This document shows positions 56,206 to 64,000 of a stretch of DNA of 64,000 nucleotides, in pieces. Location of the stretch: the NCBI RefSeq assembly GCF_000230835.1, contig NZ_CM001240.1, forward strand, positions 2,612,501 to 2,676,500. The letters run 5' to 3'. Source of the stretch: Clostridium sp. DL-VIII (GTDB lineage Bacteria; Bacillota; Clostridia; Clostridiales; Clostridiaceae). The notes under the pieces were generated by a model. That model saw only the letters and a program-made list of their open reading frames with translations, searched no databases and was not told where the DNA came from. A program made the position numbers and the translations under genes. The stretch's first letter is position 1. Each line of letters opens with the position of its first letter.

Positions 56206-56982
56206 ATGGAAGTGTATAAAATGAGGATTAGTGATACAGCAGAAAAGAACCATGAAGCGTTATTTTCAAATCATAAATCAACTTTAAAAGTAACAGATCC
56301 AGAATTAATTGAAGTATTTGATAACTTTGCATTTGATGAAGTATTACAGTATGGTGAATTAGATACTAAGTTAAGAATGAAGGTTATTTTAGCAGCAATG
56401 ATTGCTATGCAGACATTAAGTGAATATAAAGTAATGGCTGGAGCAGCTTTAAATGTAGGAGTTACACCAATAGAAATAAAAGAAATAGTATATCAATCTG
56501 TAGCATACTGTGGCATTGCAAAAGCTTTTGATTTTATTCATGCAACTAATGAAATACTTAGAAGCAGAGGTATTAAATTGCCATTAGAGAGTCAGTCAAC
56601 TACTGATCCAGATAATAGAATGAAGGAAGGACTACAAATTCAAAAAGAAATAATTGGAGCAGAAGTTATTGATAAGATGTATGAGAACTCTCCAGAAAGT
56701 CAAATTCATATTCAGAAATACTTATCTGGAAACTGTTTTGGTGACTATTATACAAGAAAAGGGCTAGATGTTAAAACAAGAGAGTTACTAACATTTTCAA
56801 TGCTGATTGCCATGGGAGGATGTGAGATGCAAGCAAAAGGACATATCATGGCGAATGTTCATGTAGGAAATGATAAACAACTTTTATTAATTGTTGTAAC
56901 TAATTTATTGCCTTACATTGGTTATCCAAGAGCATTAAGTGCAATTAGTTATTTAAATGAGATGATTCCAGAAAGTAAATAG
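56206..56982 (+). CDS. Carboxymuconolactone decarboxylase family protein, two-domain
   Basis: A 258-residue protein with two CMD/AhpD-like helical domains. The first (residues about 20-115) includes LRMKVILAAMIAMQTLSEY and YQSVAYCGIAKAFDFI. The second (about 150-255) includes TRELLTFSMLIAMGGCEMQ and NLLPYIGYPRALSAI. The AhpD-type CxxC pair is not present; single cysteines remain. Clostridial members sit with aldo/keto reductases and flavodoxins in redox-stress operons. The ATG at 56206 is used, but an ATG at 56221 (MRISD...) is also possible. It lies 50 bases after the reductase gene. Confidence 0.85.
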   Translation: MEVYKMRISDTAEKNHEALFSNHKSTLKVTDPELIEVFDNFAFDEVLQYGELDTKLRMKVILAAMIAMQTLSEYKVMAGAALNVGVTPIEIKEIVYQSVAYCGIAKAFDFIHATNEILRSRGIKLPLESQSTTDPDNRMKEGLQIQKEIIGAEVIDKMYENSPESQIHIQKYLSGNCFGDYYTRKGLDVKTRELLTFSMLIAMGGCEMQAKGHIMANVHVGNDKQLLLIVVTNLLPYIGYPRALSAISYLNEMIPESK

Positions 56983-57125
56983 AAAATATATACGAATTTA
57001 CTATTTTGAGAATATAGATAAACTTGATTAAAAAAGAGCATTGGATTGATTAAGGGCAGTATAAAAGATTGAAATATATTTTAAATAAAACTTTAACAAA
57101 CCAACAATAGAAAGGAAGTTATGAA

Positions 57126-58295
57126 ATGAACGACTTTATTTACGATATACCTGTAAAGGTATATTTCGGAAAAGATCAACTTGGAGGAAATTTAGGAGAA
57201 GAGTTAAAAAAGTATGGCACACGCGTGTTGCTTACTTATGGAGGAGGATCAATTAAAAAAATAGGATTATATGACAAGATTGCAGCAGAAATTAAAAATG
57301 CAGGACTTGAATTATTTGAATTCTCAGGTATTGAACCAAATCCACGTGTTACATCTGTTAATAAAGGTGCAGAAATCTGCAAGAAGGAAAAAATTGATGT
57401 ATTACTAGCTGTAGGTGGTGGTTCTACAATAGATGCTACTAAGTTTATTGGTGCAGCTACATTTTACGATGGTGATTCATGGGATATTCTTACTAATAAA
57501 GCACCTGTTACGAATTGTCTTCCTATAGTTACAGTGCTGACACTGGCTGCGACTGGTTCAGAAATGGATGCAGGTGGTGTTATCAGTAATTTGGAAACAA
57601 AAGATAAGATTGGTTACATTCATCCTATGCTACTTCCAAAAGTGTCTTTCCTTGATCCAACTAATACTTACACAGTTAGTCCATATCAGACTGCATGTGG
57701 TGCAGCAGATATTATGTCTCACATTATGGAAGTGTATTTTAATATGAATCAAGATTTATATATGTTAGATAGCGTTGCAGAAGGGCTTATGAAAACCGTC
57801 ATTAAATATGCTCCAATTGCAATGAAAGAACCGGAAAATTATGAAGCTCGTGCAAATTTGATGTGGGCATCATCGTGGGCTATCAATGGTTTTATAAACG
57901 GAGGCAAAAGGCAGGCATGGAGCTGTCATCCAATGGAACATGAAGTGTCTGCAATCTATGACATCACTCATGGTTTAGGGCTTTCTATACTTACACCACG
58001 TTGGATGGAATATACATTAGATGAAACAACAGTATCAAAATTTTATCAATTTGGATGTAATGTATTCGGCATTAATAAGGATATGGAACCTATGGCAGTT
58101 GCAAAGAAAAGTATTGATATGTTATCTGACTTCTTCTTTAAAACATTAGATTTAAAGAGTACTTTTACAGAATTAGATATTGATGCTGTAAACTTTAGCG
58201 TAATGGCAAGGAAAGCCTGTGCAGGTGGTGTTCTGCCAGGATTTAAACCGCTTAATGAACAGGATATTGAAAAAATCTTTAAGATGTGCTTGTAA
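57126..58295 (+). CDS. Iron-containing alcohol dehydrogenase (BdhA/YqhD-like)
   Basis: A 389-residue group III alcohol dehydrogenase. The NAD(P)-binding GGGSTIDATKFIG is at about 95-107 and TLAATGSEMDAGG at about 140. Metal ligands are seen in AADIMSHIMEVYF and in HPMEHEVSAIYDITHGLGL. The sequence resembles clostridial NADPH-dependent butanol dehydrogenases and E. coli YqhD, which reduce short- and medium-chain aldehydes. It lies 143 bases after the CMD gene, within the MerR-controlled redox cluster, so aldehyde detoxification is plausible. The ATG follows GAAAGGAAG. Confidence 0.9.
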   Translation: MNDFIYDIPVKVYFGKDQLGGNLGEELKKYGTRVLLTYGGGSIKKIGLYDKIAAEIKNAGLELFEFSGIEPNPRVTSVNKGAEICKKEKIDVLLAVGGGSTIDATKFIGAATFYDGDSWDILTNKAPVTNCLPIVTVLTLAATGSEMDAGGVISNLETKDKIGYIHPMLLPKVSFLDPTNTYTVSPYQTACGAADIMSHIMEVYFNMNQDLYMLDSVAEGLMKTVIKYAPIAMKEPENYEARANLMWASSWAINGFINGGKRQAWSCHPMEHEVSAIYDITHGLGLSILTPRWMEYTLDETTVSKFYQFGCNVFGINKDMEPMAVAKKSIDMLSDFFFKTLDLKSTFTELDIDAVNFSVMARKACAGGVLPGFKPLNEQDIEKIFKMCL

Positions 58296-58313
58296 TAATT
58301 GATTGACTGATCT

Positions 58314-58346
58314 TAATGCACTTGAATCAAAACTGGTGCATTATTG
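58314..58346 (+). terminator. Weak hairpin AATGCAC...GTGCATT
   Basis: AATGCAC and GTGCATT flank a loop of about 14 bases and are followed by ATTGTT. It could attenuate transcription after the alcohol dehydrogenase gene. Confidence 0.45.
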
Positions 58347-58422
58347 TTAGGAAGAAATGTTATTAATTAATCTATAAAGTTTTAATAAGTATTTGTAATT
58401 TAAAAATTAAGGAGATAGAACA

Positions 58423-58848
58423 ATGAATAATTCAAATAATTTAAATAATAGTGTAATTTTCTCAAAAGGTGAGAAAGCTTCAGAGGCATTTGCAAAATAT
58501 TTTATAGGTACGAGTTACCTTAATATGTTAGTACCATTCGATAGTCCATTAAAATGTCCAATTGGGAATGTAACTTTTGAACCAGGGTGCCGTAATAACT
58601 GGCATAAGCATCCTGGGGGACAAATTCTTTTAGTTACTGGAGGAAGAGGATGGTATCAAGAAGAAGGAAAAGATGCAAGAGAACTTCATCCAGGAGATGT
58701 AGTAGAAATACTTCCAAACGTAAAACACTGGCATGGTGCTGCAGGTGACAGTTGGTTTGTTCATCTTGCAATTGAAGGAGATATGTCGAAGGGGCCAGCA
58801 GAATGGTTAGAGCCGGTAACAGATGAGTATTACAATAAATTTAAATAA
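58423..58848 (+). CDS. Cupin-domain protein
   Basis: A 141-residue single cupin. Motif 1 is NNWHKHPGGQILLVTGGRGWY with two metal-binding histidines and a glutamine; motif 2 is LHPGDVVEILPNVKHWHGA with the third histidine. The length and the PNVKHWHGA ending match the clostridial cupins found beside CMD proteins and aldo/keto reductases. Function is not defined; a role in carbonyl or quinone stress is inferred from its neighbours. The ATG follows AAGGAGAT. Confidence 0.9.
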   Translation: MNNSNNLNNSVIFSKGEKASEAFAKYFIGTSYLNMLVPFDSPLKCPIGNVTFEPGCRNNWHKHPGGQILLVTGGRGWYQEEGKDARELHPGDVVEILPNVKHWHGAAGDSWFVHLAIEGDMSKGPAEWLEPVTDEYYNKFK

Positions 58849-58937
58849 GACATTGGTATTCAGATAAATAAAATGATTAGTATTGTCTAATGTGACATCA
58901 GTAGAGAAAATATAGAAAATTAGAGAGGAATGGTAAA

Positions 58938-59468
58938 ATGAAAAATTCAAAAAGTCTTATTGCTTATTTTTCACGAAAAGGAAATAATTATGCGAGAGGC
59001 AAGATTGTAAACCTTAAAATCGGAAATACAAAAGTATTAGCAAATAAAATACATGAATTAACAGGAGGTGATATGTTTGAGATAAAAACAGTAAAATCCT
59101 ATCCAGAAGATTATACAGAAACAACAAATGTAGCAAAGAAAGAACTAAGGGAAAATACCAGACCTGAAATTACACAAAAAGTAGATAATATGGATTCTTA
59201 TGATGTAATTTATTTAGGATATCCCAATTGGTGGGGAACAATGCCTATGGCGGTATTTACGCTTTTAGAGTCATATGACTTTTCAGGAAAGACCATTGTT
59301 CCATATTGCACCCATGAAGGTAGTGGAATGGGAAACAGTGAACGTGATATTAAGAAACTTTGCCCAAATAGCAATGTTTTATCAGGTTTGGCGATCAGAG
59401 GCAGTAGCTCTGACAAAGCGGGCAAAGATCTTGAAAAATGGTTGAAAAAACTTGATTTAATACCATAA
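58938..59468 (+). CDS. Flavodoxin-family protein
   Basis: A 176-residue flavodoxin. The FMN phosphate loop is the N-terminal LIAYFSRKGNNYARG; the second FMN-contacting element is LGYPNWWGTMPMAVFTLLE and the third is VPYCTHEGSGMG. This is the flavodoxin_4 type common in redox-stress clusters, probably acting as an FMN-dependent electron carrier or quinone reductase. It lies 89 bases after the cupin gene with AGAGAGGAATGG as ribosome-binding site. Confidence 0.9.
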   Translation: MKNSKSLIAYFSRKGNNYARGKIVNLKIGNTKVLANKIHELTGGDMFEIKTVKSYPEDYTETTNVAKKELRENTRPEITQKVDNMDSYDVIYLGYPNWWGTMPMAVFTLLESYDFSGKTIVPYCTHEGSGMGNSERDIKKLCPNSNVLSGLAIRGSSSDKAGKDLEKWLKKLDLIP

Positions 59469-59611
59469 GGTTTTCTTCTTTAACTATTCATGAAGGATGA
59501 AAAGAAGTAGATTTTTTATGTCTAAACATTATATTCGTAGATAAGAAAATTAATGGAAATTAGGCTATGAAATTGAAATATGAAAATATGAAGACACAAG
59601 AAGGATAAAAT

Positions 59612-60982
59612 ATGGGGAATAAAATTTTGAAACAAAAATCTTTAACTGAAAAAAGATTATTTACGAATATGAATTTATTTAAATTATTCATACCTCTTAT
59701 AATAGAACAGTTTTTAGAATATTTGGTGGGACTTGCAGATTCAATTATGGTATCATCAGTTGGGGAATCTGCTGTGTCTGGTGTATCCTTAGTTGATTTT
59801 GTAATGGCGTTATTAATAAGCGTATTTGCAGCACTAGCTACTGGAGGTACTGTAATTGCAGGACAATATCTAGGAAAAAAGCAGTTGAAAGAATCAAGAG
59901 AAGCAGCTAATCAATTAGTATGGTTTGCTGCTGTATTTTCAATTAGCATAATGCTTATTATTTATCTGATAAAACCACTTATTTTAAATGGTCTTTTTGG
60001 AACGATAACAGAGGAAGTTCGTAATGATGCAAATATATATTTGATGATTACAACAATATCCATTCCGTTTCTTGCATTATATAATGTTGGAGCGGCAATC
60101 TTCCGTACCATGGGTAATGCAAAGTTGCCTATGAAGATAATGTTTGTTATGAATGTAGCACATGCAATAGGAAATGCAGTACTAATTTATGGATTTCACT
60201 TTGGAATTGAAGGAGTTGCGGTGCCAACTACAATAGCACGTGTTGCAGCTGGGGTTATTGTTATAATATTAGCTTTTAATAAAAGGCAACCAATATATTT
60301 AAAGAGAAGTTTAAAGCATAAATTTAATTGGCCAATGCTCAGAAGAATATTAGGCATTGGTATTCCATATGGATTAGAAAATGGTTTGTTTTATTTTGGA
60401 AGAATTGTAGTGTTAAGTTTAGTAGCTACTTTTGGAACAGCTTCAATAGCTGCAAACGCAGTTTCAGGGACTATTGTTATGTTTCAAGTACTTCCTGGTA
60501 TGGCAATTGGGCTTGGATTAACTGTAATCATATCCAGATGCATAGGTGCTGGTGAGTATGAACAAGCTAAATATTACACTAGAAAAATAATTGGTATTGT
60601 ATATATGGCTCATATAATAAGCTGCACAGTAGTACTTGCATTGCTTCCAAGTATATTAAGAGTTTATGGCTTATCCGAAGCAGCGACAGCTTTGACTACA
60701 CAAACTGTTTGGAGTCACGGAATAGTTATGGTATTAATTTGGCCACTTGCATATACTTTACCTGTAACATTTCGTGCAGCAGGAGATGCGAAATTTCCTA
60801 TGATCGTTGGAATTCTATCTATGTTTTTTTGCCGTATTGCATTAGCTTATATAGTATGTATGCATTTCAATATGGGGATGTTTGGCACATGGGTGGCTAT
60901 GTTTATTGATTGGATTGTTAAAGCACTAATTTTTATATACCGTTACTTAAGTGGAAGATGGACGAAATTCCATGCAATTTAA
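59612..60982 (+). CDS. MATE-family multidrug efflux transporter
   Basis: A 456-residue protein with about twelve transmembrane helices in two similar halves. Typical MATE features are LFIPLIIEQFLEYLVGLADS at the N-terminus, VSGVSLVDF, GGTVIAGQYLGKKQL in the first half and GLTVIISRCIGAGEYEQAK at the matching place in the second. It exports cationic drugs or organic compounds with Na+ or H+. It is the last gene before merR, 20 bases upstream of the MerR-type promoter, and may share regulation with the stress cluster. Confidence 0.9.
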   Translation: MGNKILKQKSLTEKRLFTNMNLFKLFIPLIIEQFLEYLVGLADSIMVSSVGESAVSGVSLVDFVMALLISVFAALATGGTVIAGQYLGKKQLKESREAANQLVWFAAVFSISIMLIIYLIKPLILNGLFGTITEEVRNDANIYLMITTISIPFLALYNVGAAIFRTMGNAKLPMKIMFVMNVAHAIGNAVLIYGFHFGIEGVAVPTTIARVAAGVIVIILAFNKRQPIYLKRSLKHKFNWPMLRRILGIGIPYGLENGLFYFGRIVVLSLVATFGTASIAANAVSGTIVMFQVLPGMAIGLGLTVIISRCIGAGEYEQAKYYTRKIIGIVYMAHIISCTVVLALLPSILRVYGLSEAATALTTQTVWSHGIVMVLIWPLAYTLPVTFRAAGDAKFPMIVGILSMFFCRIALAYIVCMHFNMGMFGTWVAMFIDWIVKALIFIYRYLSGRWTKFHAI

Positions 60983-61002
60983 TAGACAAAAGATAGAAAA
61001 TA

Positions 61003-61033
61003 TTGACTTGGACTGAACTTCAAGTGTTATATT
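61003..61033 (+). promoter_or_regulatory. MerR-type promoter of the merR gene
   Basis: -35 TTGACT (61003-61008), a 19-base spacer TGGACTGAACTTCAAGTGT and -10 TATATT (61028-61033). It shares the TTGACTTGGA start and the CTTGGA...TTCAAG dyad design with the promoter at 54917, pointing to autoregulation. Confidence 0.82.
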
Positions 61034-61054
61034 GTCAGAAGGAGGTGAGATCAT

Positions 61055-61432
61055 ATGACAATTGCAGAAGTAAGTAAAAAATTTGATCTTTCACAAGATA
61101 CACTTCGTTATTATGAACGTATAGGATTAATACCTGGAGTAGACAGAAATAAGAGTGGAAATAGAGATTATACAGAAGAGGACTGCAAGTGGGTAGAATT
61201 TATAAAGTGTATGAGAGGAGCGGGGCTTCCAATAGAAATATTAATTGAGTATGTTACTTTGTTTCAGCAGGGCGATGAAACTATTGAAACTAGAAAAGAG
61301 CTATTAAGTGAGCAACGTAGACAACTGACAGAAAAAATAGATGACATGAAAAAAACATTGGATCGTCTTAATTATAAAATAGAAAGATATGACAAAGCGT
61401 TAGTTCCGAAGGAAAATGAATTAAAAAAATAA
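61055..61432 (+). CDS. MerR-family transcriptional regulator
   Basis: A 125-residue MerR protein. The winged HTH is complete: TIAEVSKKFDLSQDTLRYYE, then RIGLIPGVDRNKSGNRDYTE and the second helix pair to GAGLPIEILIEY. The C-terminal dimerisation helix (about 80-118) has no cysteine-based metal site, which groups it with the regulators that sit beside clostridial and bacillar aldo/keto reductases (AdhR-like). Ribosome-binding site is AAGGAGGTGA. It probably senses a reactive aldehyde or electrophile and activates both this gene and the cluster from 55001. Confidence 0.9.
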   Translation: MTIAEVSKKFDLSQDTLRYYERIGLIPGVDRNKSGNRDYTEEDCKWVEFIKCMRGAGLPIEILIEYVTLFQQGDETIETRKELLSEQRRQLTEKIDDMKKTLDRLNYKIERYDKALVPKENELKK

Positions 61433-61477
61433 ATGTTTAATTTTATGTATTACAAATAAAAAATTATTAAATAAATT

Positions 61478-61520
61478 CTCTTTGCACTTATTTAGAAACA
61501 AAAAAGTGTAAAGAGTTTTT
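61478..61520 (+). terminator. Terminator after merR
   Basis: CTCTTTGCACTT and AAGTGTAAAGAG pair with one wobble and are followed by TTTTT. Confidence 0.8.
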
Positions 61521-61575
61521 GGAATATAAAACATATTGTATTTGAATTAACTTAAAGTGATATGTTGGTTATGAG

Positions 61576-62739
61576 GTGAGTAATATGGAATATCGAATTT
61601 TAGGAAGAACAGGAATTAAAGTAAGTAATATCGGCATTGGTGGAGAGGGATTTGAAAATAAAAGTTATGAAGATTGTGAAACAATTATTAATTGTGCAAT
61701 CAATAAGGGAATTAACTTTATTGATATATATAATTCAAATCCGAAAGTTAGAAGTAATGTTGGAAAAGCATTAAGTAAATATCCTAGAGATAGTTTTGTT
61801 ATTGAAGGACATTTATGTTCTATGTGGGATAGAGGACAATATAGACGTACTAGAAATATTAATGAAGTTGTTACTGCATATGAAGACTTTTTAAATAGAA
61901 TGAAATTAGACTATGTGGATGTAGGAATGATTCATTATGTTGATGATCAGAAAGATTTTAATAGTATTTTTAATGGAGAAATAATTGAATATGCAAAACA
62001 ATTAAAAGAAAAAGGAGTTCTTAAGTCGATAGGAATATCAACTCATAATCCAGATATTGCTTTTAGGGCTGTTGAAACGGGGATAATTGATGTGATTTTA
62101 TTTAGCATTAATGCTGCTTATGATATGTTACCGGCCAGTGAGGATGTAAATATACTATTTGAAGAAAATACTTTTAAAGATAGAGCCTATGAGGGAATTG
62201 ATCCAAAACGTGATAAGTTATATCAAATTTGTGAAAATGCAGGAGTTGCTTTAACTGTTATGAAAGGATATGCTGCTGGAGTGCTATTAAGTGATAAAGA
62301 ATCTCCTTTTGAAAAAGCACTGACTCCAGTGCAATGCTTACATTACTGCCTGACAAGGCCAGCAGTTGCTTCTGTAATGGTTGGAGTATCTGATACCAAT
62401 CAAATATTAGCAGCAGCAGCATATAGTTCCGCAAGTAATGAAGAAAAGGATTATAGCGAAGTTCTTGCAAATGCTCCAAGAAGTTCATTTAGCGGGCATT
62501 GTATGTATTGTGGTCATTGTGCTCCATGTTCAAAAAAAATAGATATTGCATCGATAAATAGATATTTAGATTTAGCATTAATTCAAGAAAGTGTTCCAGA
62601 GACGTTAAAGAATCATTATGACTTATTAGAATACCATGCAAGTGAATGCATAGAATGCGGTTTATGTGTGAAAAATTGCCCGTTTGGTGTAGATATTATT
62701 AATAAAATGAAACAGGCAGTTAAATTATTTAAAAACTGA
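61576..62739 (+). CDS. Aldo/keto reductase-like protein with two [4Fe-4S] motifs, altered active site
   Basis: A 387-residue protein with the same layout as the gene at 55001: AKR barrel, then two cysteine groups CMYCGHCAPCSKK and CIECGLCVKNCPFG. The active site differs. The Asp-x-x-x-Tyr element reads FIDIYNSNPK, and the strand that normally ends in the catalytic Lys reads FVIEGHLCSMWDRGQYRRTR, so the Lys is replaced by an EGH segment. The histidine (MIHYVD) is kept. This may be a subgroup with a different reaction. It has its own ribosome-binding site (TGAGGTGAG) and follows the merR terminator. Confidence 0.85.
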   Translation: MSNMEYRILGRTGIKVSNIGIGGEGFENKSYEDCETIINCAINKGINFIDIYNSNPKVRSNVGKALSKYPRDSFVIEGHLCSMWDRGQYRRTRNINEVVTAYEDFLNRMKLDYVDVGMIHYVDDQKDFNSIFNGEIIEYAKQLKEKGVLKSIGISTHNPDIAFRAVETGIIDVILFSINAAYDMLPASEDVNILFEENTFKDRAYEGIDPKRDKLYQICENAGVALTVMKGYAAGVLLSDKESPFEKALTPVQCLHYCLTRPAVASVMVGVSDTNQILAAAAYSSASNEEKDYSEVLANAPRSSFSGHCMYCGHCAPCSKKIDIASINRYLDLALIQESVPETLKNHYDLLEYHASECIECGLCVKNCPFGVDIINKMKQAVKLFKN

Positions 62740-63011
62740 ACATCTGTATAAATAGTTAAAAAAGTGTATTAACGTTTCTCTAGTTATTGATATGGAGTGT
62801 AGAAACACGTTAAATATAGTAGATTAAATATTATAATATTGCAACTTAATATTTATAACTATGTGTAAGAAGCCAAATTTTCATACTGAGAATTTGGCTT
62901 TTTACTATAGTTTAACATATATAATTAATTAATTTATAACTATGTTATAGCAAAGATGGATATTAAATTTTGAACTCAATTAAATTAATTACTGTGAAAG
63001 AGGAAGAAAAA
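62740..63011. other. Spacer with terminator before the diguanylate cyclase gene
   Basis: Apart from the terminator at 62870-62903 it is AT-rich. AGAGGAAG lies before the ATG at 63012. Confidence 0.5.
62870..62903 (+). terminator. Rho-independent terminator
   Basis: AAGCCAAATT and AATTTGGCTT form a perfect stem followed by TTT. It closes the aldo/keto reductase unit. Confidence 0.85.
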
Positions 63012-64000
63012 ATGGTATTAGGTTTTTTTCAAAATGCATGCATTTTAATTGCATTTTTAAGTATAATTCAACATTTTTCTAGAGATAAAAATATTTTTGA
63101 AAGTTTGTCATTGAATAGAAAAATTATTTTTGGATTTTGCAATGGTATACTAGGTATAATATTAATGATAAGTAGTGTACAAATTACGAATGATGTAATT
63201 ATTGATTTTCGGTATATACCAATTTTATTAATGGCCTTTTATTGTGGGATTTTACCTTCAATTATTGCTTCTCTTGTGATAGGAGTTTTTAGATTTTTAT
63301 TTCTAGGAATCTCAAGTGTATCAATAATTGGGCTAATAGATGCATTACTAATAGGAATTGGATTTGGATTTATTGCTTCATTAAAGTTATCAAAAAAAAT
63401 TAAATATGCTTATTCTATGTTTTTTTTAAGCATGGTATCAATAATTTCCTCATTTATAGCACTAAAAAATGTAATATTAATTTTCCGATCATTGATAATA
63501 TTCATATTGGGATATGTAATAGTTTCTTATCTTTCAATTAAATATACGGATTATATAATCGAAACAATTGAGGTTTACCAAAGATTAAAAAAAGAAGCAA
63601 CAAAAGATTATTTAACTGGATTAAATAATGTAAGGCAATTTGACGATAGTTTTAATAGTTTTTCTCGATTGGCTATACGCAAAAACGAAGAATTATCTAT
63701 GTTAATTATAGATATTGATTTTTTTAAGAGAATAAATGATACTTATGGTCATGGTGCAGGAAATATTATTTTAAAGGATTTAGCAAAGATTTTTCTTGAT
63801 ACATGTAGAACCTATGATGTAGTATCTAGAATGGGTGGAGAAGAGTTTTCTATAATGTTATTAGATTGCTCGAAATCTAAAGCTTTTAAAATCGCAGAAA
63901 GATTAAGGCAGAATGTTGAAAATAATAATTTTTATATTTCAGATAGCGAGGTTATAAAAGTTACAATTTCAATTGGAATATCGTCATATCCTGAACTGAC
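63012..64000 (+). CDS. Membrane diguanylate cyclase (5TM + GGDEF), 3' end outside window
   Basis: The frame runs from the ATG at 63012 to the right edge (about 329 residues seen). Residues about 1-180 hold six or so hydrophobic helices of the 5TM-5TMR_LYT type, including PILLMAFYCGILPSIIASLV. A GGDEF domain follows: DYLTGLNNVRQF, IDIDFFKRINDTYGHGAG and the intact active-site RMGGEEFSIML near 275-285, with SIGISSYP near the end. It makes c-di-GMP from GTP at the membrane. Only the last part of the GGDEF domain is cut off. Confidence 0.9.
   Translation, partial: MVLGFFQNACILIAFLSIIQHFSRDKNIFESLSLNRKIIFGFCNGILGIILMISSVQITNDVIIDFRYIPILLMAFYCGILPSIIASLVIGVFRFLFLGISSVSIIGLIDALLIGIGFGFIASLKLSKKIKYAYSMFFLSMVSIISSFIALKNVILIFRSLIIFILGYVIVSYLSIKYTDYIIETIEVYQRLKKEATKDYLTGLNNVRQFDDSFNSFSRLAIRKNEELSMLIIDIDFFKRINDTYGHGAGNIILKDLAKIFLDTCRTYDVVSRMGGEEFSIMLLDCSKSKAFKIAERLRQNVENNNFYISDSEVIKVTISIGISSYPEL

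Noticed and set aside
60328..60909. Plus-strand out-of-frame open frames inside the MATE gene
   Set aside because: They are alternative-frame shadows of a conserved transporter.

Overview
The window is strongly AT-rich DNA with AAGGAGG-type ribosome-binding sites and short intergenic terminators. Its chromosomal flanks (oligopeptide- and amino-acid-type metabolism, iron alcohol dehydrogenase, two-cluster aldo/keto reductases, GH1 and ilvD remnants, GGDEF proteins) fit a Clostridium, probably of the C. beijerinckii / C. butyricum group. The genus is an inference from protein character; no species marker is present. No rRNA, complete tRNA, CRISPR array or replication origin was seen.

Layout. 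(1) 1-8.1 kb, chromosomal: a paired membrane-protein system, a PLP aminotransferase, a PanE-like ketoacid reductase and an APC permease; then remnants of a GH1 beta-glucosidase and of ilvD; then a divergent AEC transporter / LysR regulator pair. (2) 8.1-9.3 kb, decay zone: a broken GGDEF gene, a GC-rich hairpin resembling an IS200/IS605 end, and the C-terminus of an AbiEii-type toxin. (3) 9.4-32.6 kb, defence island 1, bounded by about 480-bp direct repeats. Each repeat ends in the 3' part of a tRNA-Leu, a classical integrase target. In order the island holds an antitoxin + zeta-like toxin pair; a Lamassu (ABC-3C) hydrolase-protease system of MBL, trypsin-like protease, middle component and a frameshifted SMC ATPase; two successive but dissimilar Septu-like ATPase + HNH pairs; an IS66-family insertion; and a nitrilase-like protein paired with a zinc-hook SMC ATPase.

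(4) 32.8-34.0 kb, short link: an excisionase-like HTH gene and a small protein + retropepsin-like protease pair. (5) 34.1-46.7 kb, defence island 2, bounded by a second, about 235-bp, direct repeat: a SIR2-STAND protein, an Mrr/PD-(D/E)XK protein split by a -1 frameshift at a canonical slippery heptamer, a lone XRE regulator, a helicase remnant, and a five-gene GTPase-centred conflict system (metallophosphoesterase, GASH helical protein, two GTPases, GAP1). (6) 46.7-54.8 kb: a broken small membrane gene, a one-TM protein of unknown function, two Tn916-type DUF961 genes, and two secreted repeat proteins, the larger ending in choline-binding-type repeats. A 65-bp element with a covarying hairpin occurs three times here. 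(7) 55-62.8 kb, chromosomal redox region: aldo/keto reductase, CMD protein, iron alcohol dehydrogenase, cupin, flavodoxin, MATE exporter, MerR regulator and a second aldo/keto reductase. MerR-type promoters with 19-bp spacers lie before both the first reductase and the merR gene, so one regulator probably controls the block. (8) 63.0-64.0 kb: the start of a membrane diguanylate cyclase.

The main theme is a layered anti-phage locus in which most systems pair a P-loop sensor NTPase with a toxic enzyme (protease, HNH, nitrilase, SIR2, REase or phosphoesterase). The two assemblies least covered by named, tested systems are the nitrilase-SMC pair (26.5-31.4 kb) and the double-GTPase/GAP1/GASH/phosphoesterase operon (40.1-46.3 kb).
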